From: Denitrobaculum sp965232285
GTDB lineage: Bacteria; Pseudomonadota; Alphaproteobacteria; Kiloniellales; Kiloniellaceae
NCBI GenBank assembly: GCA_965232285.1
Contig: CBDDPL010000004.1
Span: 5,828,001 to 5,892,000, forward strand
DNA length: 64,000 nt
Reading direction: 5' to 3'
In this document: positions 52,374 through 61,025 of the stretch, piece by piece
Numbering within the stretch: the stretch's first letter is position 1
How the letters are laid out: every line of letters starts with the position of its first letter
Made by a program: the position numbers and the translations under genes
The notes under the pieces: generated by a model
What the model was told of the DNA's origin: nothing
Database searches by the model: none
The model's input: only the letters and a program-made list of their open reading frames with translations

Positions 52374-53391
52374 CGCGCCCGGCCTCCAAGGCGCCCGGCT
52401 TATCGGCGCTCTTCTTCGGCAGCCGGCGCCATTCGCCGCGCATCAGACCGATCAGGCCGTTGGGCAGCAGCGCGAGGATCAGCACCAGCGCGATGCCGTA
52501 GAGAATGAGGTCCATGCCCGGCCGGTCGCCGATCAGGCCCGCCGTCACGATCTTGCTGACCTCGCCGAGCCCGTGCAGGAAGATCGAGCCGATCAGTGGC
52601 CCGAACACGGTCCCAAGACCGCCGATAATGGGCACGATCAGCATCTCCACCGACTTGGTCGGACCGTAGGCGATGTTGGGGTCCATCAGGAGGAACTTCT
52701 GCACATAGAACACGCCACCCAAAGCGGTGACCGCGCCGGAGAGGCTGATCGCGGTCATCTTCACCTTGAAGGCGTTGATGCCGAGCGCCTCGGCAGCGTC
52801 TTCGTCGTCCCGGACCGCCATGAGCTGCGCCCCGAAGCGTGAGTTCTCAATCCAGTAAGCCAGCAGCAGGGAACCGGCGGTGAGGACCAAAGCTGTGTAA
52901 TAGTAGCCGTCGACGCTGCCGAACTGCAGCCGTGCGAAGGCCTCTTCCGGCTCTTGATTCAGGGCGATGTAGATGCCCTGTCCGCCGTCCGTGACGGTCT
53001 TGGCCGAGGTGGCCAGGACCCGGAAGGCTTCGGCGAAGGCCAGGGTGATCAGGGCGAAGTAAGAGCCGCGCAGGCCGTAGCGAAAACTCAGAAACCCGGT
53101 GAAGAGGCCGATGGCGATGCCGCCCAGCAGAGAGAAGGGAATGGCCGTCCAGGCGCCAAAGCCGAGTTTGGTTTGAAGGATCACCTGAATATAGGCGCCG
53201 GTGCCGAAAAAGATCGCGTGGCCGAAGGAGAACTGCCCGCCGTAACCGCCCAGGATGTTCCAGCCCTGCCCCAGCAGGGCGAGGAACAGTGTGAGCGTCA
53301 GGAAATCCAGCCAGAAGCTGGAGGTCAGGAAGAACGGCACGAGCGCGGCGCCGGCGACGAAAAGACCGAAGAGACTCCAGAAGCGTGTCAT
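52366..53391 (-). CDS. LivM-type ABC transporter permease (second system)
   Basis: 341-residue membrane permease. FSFGHAIFFGTGAYIQ near residue 57 and the coupling segment MLIVPIIGGLGTVFGPLIGS near residue 250 are family hallmarks; a short charged tail follows. It overlaps LivG by 8 bases and starts immediately after the LivH-type stop. Confidence 0.93.
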   Translation of the reverse strand: MTRFWSLFGLFVAGAALVPFFLTSSFWLDFLTLTLFLALLGQGWNILGGYGGQFSFGHAIFFGTGAYIQVILQTKLGFGAWTAIPFSLLGGIAIGLFTGFLSFRYGLRGSYFALITLAFAEAFRVLATSAKTVTDGGQGIYIALNQEPEEAFARLQFGSVDGYYYTALVLTAGSLLLAYWIENSRFGAQLMAVRDDEDAAEALGINAFKVKMTAISLSGAVTALGGVFYVQKFLLMDPNIAYGPTKSVEMLIVPIIGGLGTVFGPLIGSIFLHGLGEVSKIVTAGLIGDRPGMDLILYGIALVLILALLPNGLIGLMRGEWRRLPKKSADKPGALEAGRDA

Positions 53392-54270
53392 CTAGCCGTT
53401 CGCTTTTTGGCCGAACAGGCCGGTGGGCCTGAACAGCAGGATCAGGATAAAGATGAGGGAGATCCCGAGCTTACCGAGGGACTCACCGAAGAAGAGGCCG
53501 CCGAGGGATTCCGTGATGCCGATCAGGAAGCCGCCGATCAGCGCGCCGACGAAGCTGCCCATGCCGCCCAGCACCACCACGGTGAAGGCGATCAGCACGA
53601 AGGAGTAGCCGACCTGCGGTGTGACCGGAAACGTCGGGGCCAGGAGCGCCGCCGCGGCTCCCAGGCAGGCGGTACCGATGCCGAAGCTGACGGCGAAGAT
53701 ATGATCGACGTTGATTCCCACCAGCCGCGCGCCCTGGCGTTCCTTGGCCACTGCACGGATCGCCTTGCCCATGTCGCTCTTCGCGATGAAGATCCAGAGC
53801 AGCGCGGTGATCAGCAGCGAGGCCGCGAAGGCGGCGATCTGCGGGATCACGACGTAGGTCACACCGAGATCGAAGCCGTCCAGGTCATAGGGCACCCGCA
53901 CCAGCCGCTCATTGGCGGTGAAGGCGAAGAGCGCGACGTTCTCCAGGACGATGGAAACGCCGAGCGTCACCAGCAGCGTGATCTCGTCCCGGCCGTGACT
54001 CGCGGTTCCGATCACGAAGCGCTGCAGACCATAGCCGAAGACGAAGGCAACCACGACCACGATCGGCAGGGAGAGATAAGGATCTAGGCCGAAGATCGAG
54101 AAGAGAAAAAACACCGCGTACATGCAGAGCATCAGCAGCGAGCCATGGGCGAAGTTGATGATGTGCAGCACGCCGTAGATCAGGGTCAGGCCCAGCGCGA
54201 CCAGGGAATAGACCGCGCCGGTCAGAATGCCGTTGATCAGGGACGCCACAATGATCGAAGGATCCATCAT
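53392..54270 (-). CDS. LivH-type ABC transporter permease (second system)
   Basis: 292-residue membrane permease with the hallmark LIYGVLHIINFAHGSLLML near residue 28 and VVLGGMGSFVGALIGGFLIG in the C-terminal half. Two ATG codons in tandem (54270, 54267) are possible starts. It lies 91 bases downstream of the binding-protein gene, a gap that holds a hairpin. Confidence 0.93.
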   Translation of the reverse strand: MMDPSIIVASLINGILTGAVYSLVALGLTLIYGVLHIINFAHGSLLMLCMYAVFFLFSIFGLDPYLSLPIVVVVAFVFGYGLQRFVIGTASHGRDEITLLVTLGVSIVLENVALFAFTANERLVRVPYDLDGFDLGVTYVVIPQIAAFAASLLITALLWIFIAKSDMGKAIRAVAKERQGARLVGINVDHIFAVSFGIGTACLGAAAALLAPTFPVTPQVGYSFVLIAFTVVVLGGMGSFVGALIGGFLIGITESLGGLFFGESLGKLGISLIFILILLFRPTGLFGQKANG

Positions 54271-54309
54271 GGGTGCTCGGGGTCTCCGGTAAGAGGAAAG
54301 GGCAGGCAG

Positions 54310-54340
54310 GGGTGCTCCGTTCTTAGCGAACAGAGCACCC
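54310..54340 (-). repeat. Hairpin between binding protein and LivH-type gene
   Basis: GGGTGCTC and GAGCACCC are perfect 8-bp arms, extended by GTTC/GAAC after one mismatch, around a 5-base loop. It follows the binding-protein gene in the direction of transcription. No T tract is seen on the minus strand, so it likely limits read-through only partly or stabilises the upstream message. Confidence 0.6.
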
Positions 54341-54361
54341 TTGCCGTATATCTACCGTCCG

Positions 54362-55612
54362 TCAGGCCGGGCGCGGGAAAGCGGCTTTGGCGGTGGCGTA
54401 ATCAGAAGGTGCGATCACCTCGATTTCATCCCCGATGACCTGGGTGTTCAGCGGCTGCGCACCCATGTTCTGACCATTGACGATCTTGGTCGGGCCGTAG
54501 GGCATGAAGTGCCCGGACCAGGTGCTGTTGGTCAGGGCCTCGGTGATTTTGGCCCGGTCGGCCGAACCGGCCCGCTCGATGCCGTCGGCGATGAACTGCA
54601 TGGCGGTATAGGCGAGGAAGACTTCATAGTTGAAGAATTTGCCCGCGTCCCGGGTGGCCTGGCGGACCCGGATGGCTTCCGGGTTCTTCGGATTGAACCA
54701 ATGGTTACAGTCCATGATGTACTGGGCCGCGTCGGGGAATTCCTTCAGGAACTTGTACTGTGAGGCCGCGCCGCCGAGCACCGAATAGATGCCTTTCGGC
54801 TGGACCCGCTGCCGCAGCATGGTGCGGGCCAGCAGGACGAACTCGTTGTAATAGTTCGAGGGGATCACCAGGTCCGGATTGGCGGACTTCAGCTTCAGGG
54901 CAATGTTGTTGAAGTCCCGGTTCGGCGAAGGATGGGAGAGGGTTTCGACCACCTCGAAGCCGGCCTCGCTCAGGCCCTTGGTCATGAGCTTCGCCATGCC
55001 GCTGCCGAAGGGTGTGGTGTCTTCATGCACAATGGCGACGGTCTTGACCGGCTTGCCGGCGGCTTCGTTAAGCGCGATGAGCTGTTCCACGCCGACCTTG
55101 GTGATCACGCCAAAGCCGGGGCCGAAGCGGAAGGTGTTCTCCAGGCCGCGGGTCACGATCTTGTCCGAGACGCCGACGTCGACCACATGGGGGATGCCGT
55201 GCTTCGCGGCCGCCTGGGTGGTCGCGGTCGAGATGCCGCTGGAATAGGCGCCGACGATGGCGGAGACATTCGCCTCCGCGAACTTCTCGACTTCCTGCGC
55301 GCCAATTTCGGCCTTGGACTGCGCGTCGCCCAGAACCGGCTCCAGCTTGGCGCCGCCCAGGGCCTTGATGCCGCCGGCCGCATTGATCTCTTTGATCGCA
55401 AGTTCGGCACCAAAGCGGCACTGGCTGCCTGAGAACTGCAGGAAGCCGGTGACCGGATGGACCACGCCGATCTTGATGCTGTCTGCCGCCCGCGCGACGT
55501 GCGGGAAGCCCAGGGCGCCCGCCGCGGTGACGGCGACCGCGCCGGCCGAAGCCTTCTTGACGAATTCGCGCCGGTCCAGGCCTTGAGTCGTTGTCGTACT
55601 CTTTTTGGTCAT
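54362..55612 (-). CDS. ABC transporter substrate-binding protein, LivK type, Tat-exported
   Basis: 416-residue receptor. The N-terminus has a twin-arginine signal (LDRREFVKKASAGAVAVTAA) and the mature protein begins after FPHVARA with DSIKIGVVHPVTGFLQFSGS, the family start. ATG 55612 is preferred to the upstream GTG 55669. Further features are AVTQ-like hinge segments and GPTKIVNGQNMGAQ near the C-terminus. Tat export suggests folding before export. Ligand unknown; the operon enzymes point to a lactam, imide or amino-acid-like compound. Confidence 0.9.
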   Translation of the reverse strand: MTKKSTTTTQGLDRREFVKKASAGAVAVTAAGALGFPHVARAADSIKIGVVHPVTGFLQFSGSQCRFGAELAIKEINAAGGIKALGGAKLEPVLGDAQSKAEIGAQEVEKFAEANVSAIVGAYSSGISTATTQAAAKHGIPHVVDVGVSDKIVTRGLENTFRFGPGFGVITKVGVEQLIALNEAAGKPVKTVAIVHEDTTPFGSGMAKLMTKGLSEAGFEVVETLSHPSPNRDFNNIALKLKSANPDLVIPSNYYNEFVLLARTMLRQRVQPKGIYSVLGGAASQYKFLKEFPDAAQYIMDCNHWFNPKNPEAIRVRQATRDAGKFFNYEVFLAYTAMQFIADGIERAGSADRAKITEALTNSTWSGHFMPYGPTKIVNGQNMGAQPLNTQVIGDEIEVIAPSDYATAKAAFPRPA

Positions 55613-55699
55613 GTTTCTACTCCCTATCGTTTCGATCTCGTGAGGGCGCGCGCCCGCAGGTGCGGCCAATGGTGATCGGGTGGTTGCGTTCTGTTTTCG

Positions 55700-56584
55700 T
55701 TATCCGGGCGACGACGCGCCTTCGCTGTCGGCCTCGGGTGTCCAGCGGTTCTGGTCCTTCCCCTGCACCCGGGACAGCGCCATGCGGTACTGGTAGCGGT
55801 CCGGCCGGTAGAGGGCGGTAATGAACTCCACTGGAGCGCCGGTCTGGTCGCGCACCACCCGGGTGATCTTCATCAGGGCCGAGCCCACATCAACGTCCAG
55901 GTGCTGGGCGATCACGCTGTCCGCGAGTGTCGCCGAAATGGTCTGCTCGGCGGAATCGACCTGGACACCGCAGCGTTCCAGCAGGGACAGCAGAGAGAGG
56001 CTCGAAAGCTCCTCCGCGCCGAACTGCCGGCCGAGCCCCGCGGGGACGTAGGTGGTCAGGTGTGAGAAGGGCGCCTCGTCCAGATAGCGCACGCGCACCG
56101 CGCGCTGGACTTCCTGGCCCGGGGGCAGTTCGAGTGCCTGTGCGATCACCTCGGAGGCCGGCAGATATTCGAACTCCAGCAGCCGCACACTGGTTTCCAG
56201 GCCCATGGCAATGAGGTTTTCCAGCAGCCCTTCCACGGAGGAAGGGATCGGGGCCGAAGGCGGCTGATAGATGACGCGGGTGCCGCGCGCGCGCTCCCGG
56301 ACCACCAGTCCTTCCGCAGCCAGTTCATCCATGGCCCGCTTCGCGGTGATGCGGGACACGCCAAAGCGTTCGGTCAGCTCCTGCTCGCTCGGCAGCCGCG
56401 CGTCCGGACTGTAGACGCCGTCGGTGATCTGGCCTTTCAGGATCAGATAGATCTGATGATAGAGCGGGGTCTTCAGCCCCTGTGTGCCGAGCTGAAGCTG
56501 CGGATGCGCGAGATCGCCGCTGGGCCGCTCCGCCGTTTTGACTGCTCCCGCCAGCGCCTCTTGCCTCTGCTCTGCGTCCGTCAT
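55700..56584 (-). CDS. GntR-family regulator, HutC/UTRA type
   Basis: 294-residue repressor. The winged-helix domain reads YHQIYLILKGQITDGVY, then LPSEQELTERFGVSRITAKR and AMDELAAEGLVVRERARGTRV; a UTRA ligand-binding domain follows (from about residue 115, with REVQRAVRVRYLDEAPFSHL-like segments). HutC-type members sense small catabolic intermediates. The gene is the first of the 13-gene minus-strand operon and probably controls it. Gap to the binding-protein gene is 87 bases. Confidence 0.88.
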   Translation of the reverse strand: MTDAEQRQEALAGAVKTAERPSGDLAHPQLQLGTQGLKTPLYHQIYLILKGQITDGVYSPDARLPSEQELTERFGVSRITAKRAMDELAAEGLVVRERARGTRVIYQPPSAPIPSSVEGLLENLIAMGLETSVRLLEFEYLPASEVIAQALELPPGQEVQRAVRVRYLDEAPFSHLTTYVPAGLGRQFGAEELSSLSLLSLLERCGVQVDSAEQTISATLADSVIAQHLDVDVGSALMKITRVVRDQTGAPVEFITALYRPDRYQYRMALSRVQGKDQNRWTPEADSEGASSPG

Positions 56585-56623
56585 GACGGCTTCACCACGC
56601 CACCTGTTCTTTGCTAATCTTTA

Positions 56624-56638
56624 ATGTCCTAATGACAT
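56624..56638. promoter_or_regulatory. Inverted repeat upstream of the GntR gene
   Basis: ATGTC and GACAT are perfect inverted arms around CTAAT, 40 bases before the regulator start in an AT-rich stretch (56611-56660). Size and position fit a GntR-family operator. Confidence 0.4.
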
Positions 56639-56743
56639 GTTGATATAGCAATAGGGCAAGAGTCAAGCTGGATCAGGCTGTTAGAGGTCAAGCCTTTGGA
56701 AGAGCGAGGTTTTTAGAGATCAGATGGGGTGAGCGAACCCGCT

Positions 56744-58138
56744 TCACTTACCTCTGGAAGCTTCCGCCGCAATGGTCATGACATCTCGAAAGGCCTCATC
56801 CTCCGCGCCTTCGATCGGGTCGGGACGGTCCTCCGCCCGGGCCCGCCGGATATCCCGCCAGAGCCAAAGGCCGGCGTTCCAGATCCCCGGCATGTCGTTG
56901 AGCAGCTTGTCGCGATCGAAGGCGGAGTCGAGATCGACCTTCTTCGGTCCGACCCCGCTTTCCGTCTTCGCGATGCGGTCGAGGACCTGCTGCGCCATCA
57001 GGCCGTAGCCCACGGTGGTGGCATGCATGCCATCCAGGCTCTGCGTACCGCCGCGCCGGAAGTTGCCGAAGAGGCTGGCGTTGATCATGACGTTGGTGAT
57101 GGTCTTGCCGTTGGCGAGCTTCACGACGTTTTTCGCCGTGCGTTTCTGGTGCTTCGAATCGTAGCTCTGCAGCAGCTTCGCAATGTCGACGAAGTGCAGG
57201 CGCGACGGTTTGTCGAAGGCTGATTTCAGGATCGATTCAGTATCCTTGTTCACTTCTGCAATGTGTTCGTCGAGTTTCTTGAGCTGCTGGCCGGTCATGC
57301 TTCCATAGCCGAAACCAAAGCGGTTTTCGTAGGCGTCGTAGTACTTGCCCTTGCCCGGCTTTTTATTCTCATCCCACTCGATGGTATCGGGCAGCGGCAT
57401 CAGGTTCGGTACGGTGCTGGGCAGGCCCAGGTTGTTGAAATAGATGTGCTCGACCTCCGGCGGCAGGGCATTGAGCGCCTGCGCCAGCTTCTTCATCTCG
57501 GCCTTGTAGACCATCCGGCCTTTCGGATTCGCTTCGAAGGCGATGTCCCAGAGGCCGTTGTTGCTGCCGATATTGACCAGCAGTCGTTTGGGTTTGCGCG
57601 CGGCCACCATGCCGACCTGGGTCAGGTTTTTAAGGTCCGCTTTTGCCGAAGGATTGAGGGTAAAACGCGCATTCAGTGACTGAATGGTCGGGCTGAGCTT
57701 GATTTCCGCCAGATCGAATTTCTTGATCTTGTTTTTGGCGCCCGGCGGCAAGCTCTTCAGGAAATCGTCGGAGGTCTGCCAGGTCTGGGTGTAGAGATCT
57801 GCGATGGTCGCAGAGGCCACCGAAATGTTCTCAAACAACAGCCGGCCCGAGGGCGAGGCCGGACGCGCGAACCAGTAGTCGAGATTCTTGCCCATGTCCT
57901 CCTTGATGCCGCTGATGTCCGGCAGCATACGTAGCCACTTCTCCATATCCACCACGATCGCGCGCTGCGGATCGGGACAGGAGAACCTGTGCCGGATGCC
58001 GAGCGCCTCGGCGACCAGGGCCGGCGCGCTCAACTGCATCATGCCATTCTTCATCGTGAGCGACCGCACCCCCTGATAAAGCGAATCACCAATCGCCATC
58101 ATCTCCGGCCGCATATAGTCGTCAGGAATCGTCTCCAT
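56744..58138 (-). CDS. SGNH/GDSL-like hydrolase, unusual long form
   Basis: 464 residues from ATG 58138 (GGGAAAAGAG upstream; a reading to 58369 is rejected). Block I MAIGDSLYQGV near residue 16, block III-like NIGSNNGLWD in the middle and block V DGMHATTVGYG near residue 385 match an SGNH Ser/Asn/Asp-His active site. The Asn block reads GSNN instead of GxND. The sequence between the blocks is long and Lys/Asp-rich. No signal peptide is seen. Substrate and partner are unknown; the family includes esterases and lipases. Confidence 0.7.
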   Translation of the reverse strand: METIPDDYMRPEMMAIGDSLYQGVRSLTMKNGMMQLSAPALVAEALGIRHRFSCPDPQRAIVVDMEKWLRMLPDISGIKEDMGKNLDYWFARPASPSGRLLFENISVASATIADLYTQTWQTSDDFLKSLPPGAKNKIKKFDLAEIKLSPTIQSLNARFTLNPSAKADLKNLTQVGMVAARKPKRLLVNIGSNNGLWDIAFEANPKGRMVYKAEMKKLAQALNALPPEVEHIYFNNLGLPSTVPNLMPLPDTIEWDENKKPGKGKYYDAYENRFGFGYGSMTGQQLKKLDEHIAEVNKDTESILKSAFDKPSRLHFVDIAKLLQSYDSKHQKRTAKNVVKLANGKTITNVMINASLFGNFRRGGTQSLDGMHATTVGYGLMAQQVLDRIAKTESGVGPKKVDLDSAFDRDKLLNDMPGIWNAGLWLWRDIRRARAEDRPDPIEGAEDEAFRDVMTIAAEASRGK

Positions 58139-58581
58139 GCTCTTTTCCCCCGGGATCTTAGAGTTGAAGGCTGACCGCATCTCACTGGAAATCAGAGAGA
58201 AGCGAACAGGCCCTGTCTGCGCCCCGCCGCCGGCGACTCGATAAATTATAGCGGAGCGAACTCTGCCGGCGAACGGAAAAACCCGCGGTGTCTCTTGCTC
58301 CCGGGGATTGTAGAAATCCCGGTCGCCGAAAGGTTGGCCGCGCAGAGTCAAGTCGATTCGATGTGACAACGAGAGGCCGATTTCCAGGCTTGGATCTTCG
58401 TTTCCGAGATTTGCAAAAAAGGTCGCAAGAATCCTCTATTCGCGCAAATTTCGCATAGGCCGCTTTCTCGTTTCTGATGTTTGATCACCTCAAGAACAGG
58501 CAGTCGCTACGCTGGCGAAACTCGCAGCCGTAACGACGCAGAAGAAATACTTGTGACCAATCTCCAGACAGGGAGTGCACA
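58139..58581. other. Intergenic region between SGNH gene and P450 operon
   Basis: 443 bases between divergent genes. No gene, terminator or clear promoter pair is recognised. It must hold the promoter of the biosynthetic operon that begins at 58582. It is less GC-rich near 58380-58500. Confidence 0.5.
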
Positions 58582-59820
58582 GTGTTTGACGTCGACGGAT
58601 TTGACCCGAGAGCTTCGCATGTCATCACAGATCCTTTTCCCGTCTTCGAAGAGCTTCAAGACAGGGATCCTGCGCACTGGTCGAATCATCTGCAGGGATG
58701 GGTGCTGACACGCTACCTCGATGTGCGTGAGGCGCTGACCTGGTCGGTAGACCGCATCGTGCCGTTCATGAACCAGAGTCCGGACACGAAAAAGAAGGAC
58801 TACGGCGATCTGGAACTGGTAGCGCTCTGGTCGTCCTTCAACGATGCGCCAGTCCATACCCATCTTCGGCGCCTGATGAGTCTGGCTTTGACGGCGGAGC
58901 TGATGGAATCAGCGGCGCCAATCGTCGACGCGCTGGTCGACGATCTGCTGCACGAGGTCAGAGGCCGCGGCGAAATGGACGTGATGACCGATTTCGCCTA
59001 CCGCATCCCCATCGGGGTTATGGCCGAGCTTCTCGGCTTGCCGGCGTCCGATGTCGAGACCCTGCGCTTATGGTCCGATGAGATCAATCTCTTCGTTGGG
59101 GCCGCCAAGGATGTTCCGGACAAATACAACCGCGCAGCGGTCGGTGTCCGGCTCATGACAGACTACTTCGTCGAAAAATACCAGGAGCGGCTCAAAAATC
59201 CCGGTGATGATCTCATCAGCCGCTTGATCGCTGCCGAAAGCGACGGCGACCGGCTCAGCCAGGACGAGGTCATCGCGACCTGTGTCATGCTGACCTATGC
59301 CGGCCATGTCACGACCGCGCATCTGCTGGGCAACGCCATCCTCGCGCTGCTGCGCAATCCGGCACAGCTCGCTGAGCTGCGCGGTAATCCTCAAATGGCG
59401 TCCCAGGCGACCGAAGAACTCCTGCGATACGACGGGCCTGTGCAGGCCATGGTGCGTGTCGCCAGCCGGGATATCGAACTGCACGGTAAACACATCAGGC
59501 AGGGCGACCGAATCTTTCCGATGCTGAACGCCGCCAATCGTGATCCAAGACGCTTCAGTGATCCGCACCGGCTGGATCTGACGCGCAAGGGCAATGCTCA
59601 CATCGTCTTCGGACACGGGCCCCACACCTGTATCGGCCTCAGGCTCGCAAGGGTCGAAATCCCGATCGCGATTCGCAGCTTCCTCGAAACCGCCGAGGAT
59701 GTGCAGTTAAACGGTGCAGTCGAATGGGCGGATTCAATTGCCTTTCGCGGCCCGGCCGCTCTGCCGGTCAGCTTCAGCGCCAATCTCGATGACAGCCTCC
59801 AGCGCCGCAAGGCCAGCTAA
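58582..59820 (+). CDS. Cytochrome P450
   Basis: 412-residue soluble bacterial P450. The heme-thiolate loop is FGHGPHTCIGLRLARVE, the ExxR pair is in TEELLRYDGPVQ, and the I-helix reads LTYAGHVTTAHLLG (AGxxTT, with Thr). GTG 58582 has AGGGAG 7-8 bases upstream. It is the first gene of a run that goes on with radical SAM, ketosynthase, ligase and exporter genes. It needs external ferredoxin partners, which are not seen here. A tailoring oxidation (hydroxylation or epoxidation) in a secondary pathway is likely. Confidence 0.93.
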   Translation: MFDVDGFDPRASHVITDPFPVFEELQDRDPAHWSNHLQGWVLTRYLDVREALTWSVDRIVPFMNQSPDTKKKDYGDLELVALWSSFNDAPVHTHLRRLMSLALTAELMESAAPIVDALVDDLLHEVRGRGEMDVMTDFAYRIPIGVMAELLGLPASDVETLRLWSDEINLFVGAAKDVPDKYNRAAVGVRLMTDYFVEKYQERLKNPGDDLISRLIAAESDGDRLSQDEVIATCVMLTYAGHVTTAHLLGNAILALLRNPAQLAELRGNPQMASQATEELLRYDGPVQAMVRVASRDIELHGKHIRQGDRIFPMLNAANRDPRRFSDPHRLDLTRKGNAHIVFGHGPHTCIGLRLARVEIPIAIRSFLETAEDVQLNGAVEWADSIAFRGPAALPVSFSANLDDSLQRRKAS

Positions 59821-59826
59821 GGCTGC

Positions 59827-59874
59827 AGTGACCAGAGGCCGGAGTGACCAGAGGCTCCAACCACCAGAGACACT
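59827..59874 (+). repeat. Three tandem 16-bp repeats
   Basis: Units at 59827-59842 and 59843-59858 share 13 leading bases (AGTGACCAGAGGC), and a third at 59859-59874 matches 10 of 16. They fill the gap between the P450 stop and the radical SAM ribosome-binding site. Confidence 0.6.
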
Positions 59875-59892
59875 AACTAAAGGACATGCAAC

Positions 59893-61020
59893 ATGTGGTT
59901 CAACAGCGCGCAGTCCCATAGCTATCTCGAAGACCCCTTCCTGGCCGGCATCGCGGATGATGTGGAGGCCTGCCCACCCGTTCGGCCCGCCGTCGTGGAT
60001 CTCACACACAAGTGCAATCTGCGCTGCGCCGGCTGCTACTTCTTTGCCGAAGATATGGACAAGCACAAGGCGCCGCGCGCAGAAGCCGATTTCGATGCCT
60101 TCGTCGAGCAGGAGAAACAGCGCGGCACCAACTATATGACGGTCGTCGGCGGCGAACCCGCGCTTCAGCTTGGCCGCCTGAAAAAGCTGCACGAGAACTT
60201 TCACATTCTGCCCTACACCAACGGCGCCATCCCAATTCCGCGCCGTGACGGATTCGAGGACCTCAACATCGCGATCTCGCTCTGGGGCGGGCATGAAACT
60301 GACAAGCTGCTCCGGGGCGGCGGTAAGCAGGATGTCTTTGCCGAGGCGCTGCTAAACTACAAAAACGACTCGCGGGTCGTCTGGTACTACACCACGACCC
60401 CCGGCAACGCGCATGAGATCATGCCCGTGGTCGAGGAGATCGTTGAAAACCAGAACTTCATCATGTTCAGCTTTTACGAAGATCACGAAAGCATGGGCGG
60501 CTCCTTTGATCATCGGAACGGCTTCGGCGAGGTTCACGATAAAATTCTGGAGGCGATCAAGAAGTATCCGGAATGGATTCTGACCACGCCCTACCTGTCC
60601 CAGGTCGGCACGATGAACAAGCTGTACGGTCAGACCTGGGGGCACGACGTCTGCCCCGTTATCAGCACGGACCATCATAAAAATACACAGCGGATCACCA
60701 ACGGTTTTCCCTATGCCCAGCATATGCGGGTGTTCCTGCCGGACCTGAAAACCACGCGCCGCTGTCCGGTTGGCGAGGATCACGACTGTTCCGCCTGCTA
60801 CAACGTTCTTGCCAGGCTGAGCTGGATTATGGTGAACCGCGACCTCCACCTCGACAGCAAGGCGGAGTTTGAGAACTGGCTGACCTCCACCTACATGTTC
60901 CACGTCTTTACCGGGCTTATCAGCCGTGCGCAGGCGCGTGAGAAGATCGCGACGATTCAGAGGCGCCTTGCTGCTGCGGCCGATGCGGCAGCGGAGCGGC
61001 GCGTTCTGGTCAGCGCCTGA
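59893..61020 (+). CDS. Radical SAM enzyme with extra C-terminal cysteines
   Basis: 375-residue radical SAM protein. The cluster motif is DLTHKCNLRCAGCYFFAED (CxxxCxxC, near residue 42), and the SAM-binding GGEP loop reads TVVGGEPALQL. The C-terminal part holds further cysteines in GHDVCPV, RRCPVG and DHDCSACYN, which could bind an auxiliary cluster. ATG 59893 has AAAGGA 8 bases upstream. It is followed 5 bases later by the ketosynthase gene. I cannot place it in a named subfamily; a C-C or C-N forming, or peptide/lipid-modifying reaction is possible. Confidence 0.88.
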   Translation: MWFNSAQSHSYLEDPFLAGIADDVEACPPVRPAVVDLTHKCNLRCAGCYFFAEDMDKHKAPRAEADFDAFVEQEKQRGTNYMTVVGGEPALQLGRLKKLHENFHILPYTNGAIPIPRRDGFEDLNIAISLWGGHETDKLLRGGGKQDVFAEALLNYKNDSRVVWYYTTTPGNAHEIMPVVEEIVENQNFIMFSFYEDHESMGGSFDHRNGFGEVHDKILEAIKKYPEWILTTPYLSQVGTMNKLYGQTWGHDVCPVISTDHHKNTQRITNGFPYAQHMRVFLPDLKTTRRCPVGEDHDCSACYNVLARLSWIMVNRDLHLDSKAEFENWLTSTYMFHVFTGLISRAQAREKIATIQRRLAAAADAAAERRVLVSA

Positions 61021-61025
61021 GTCCC

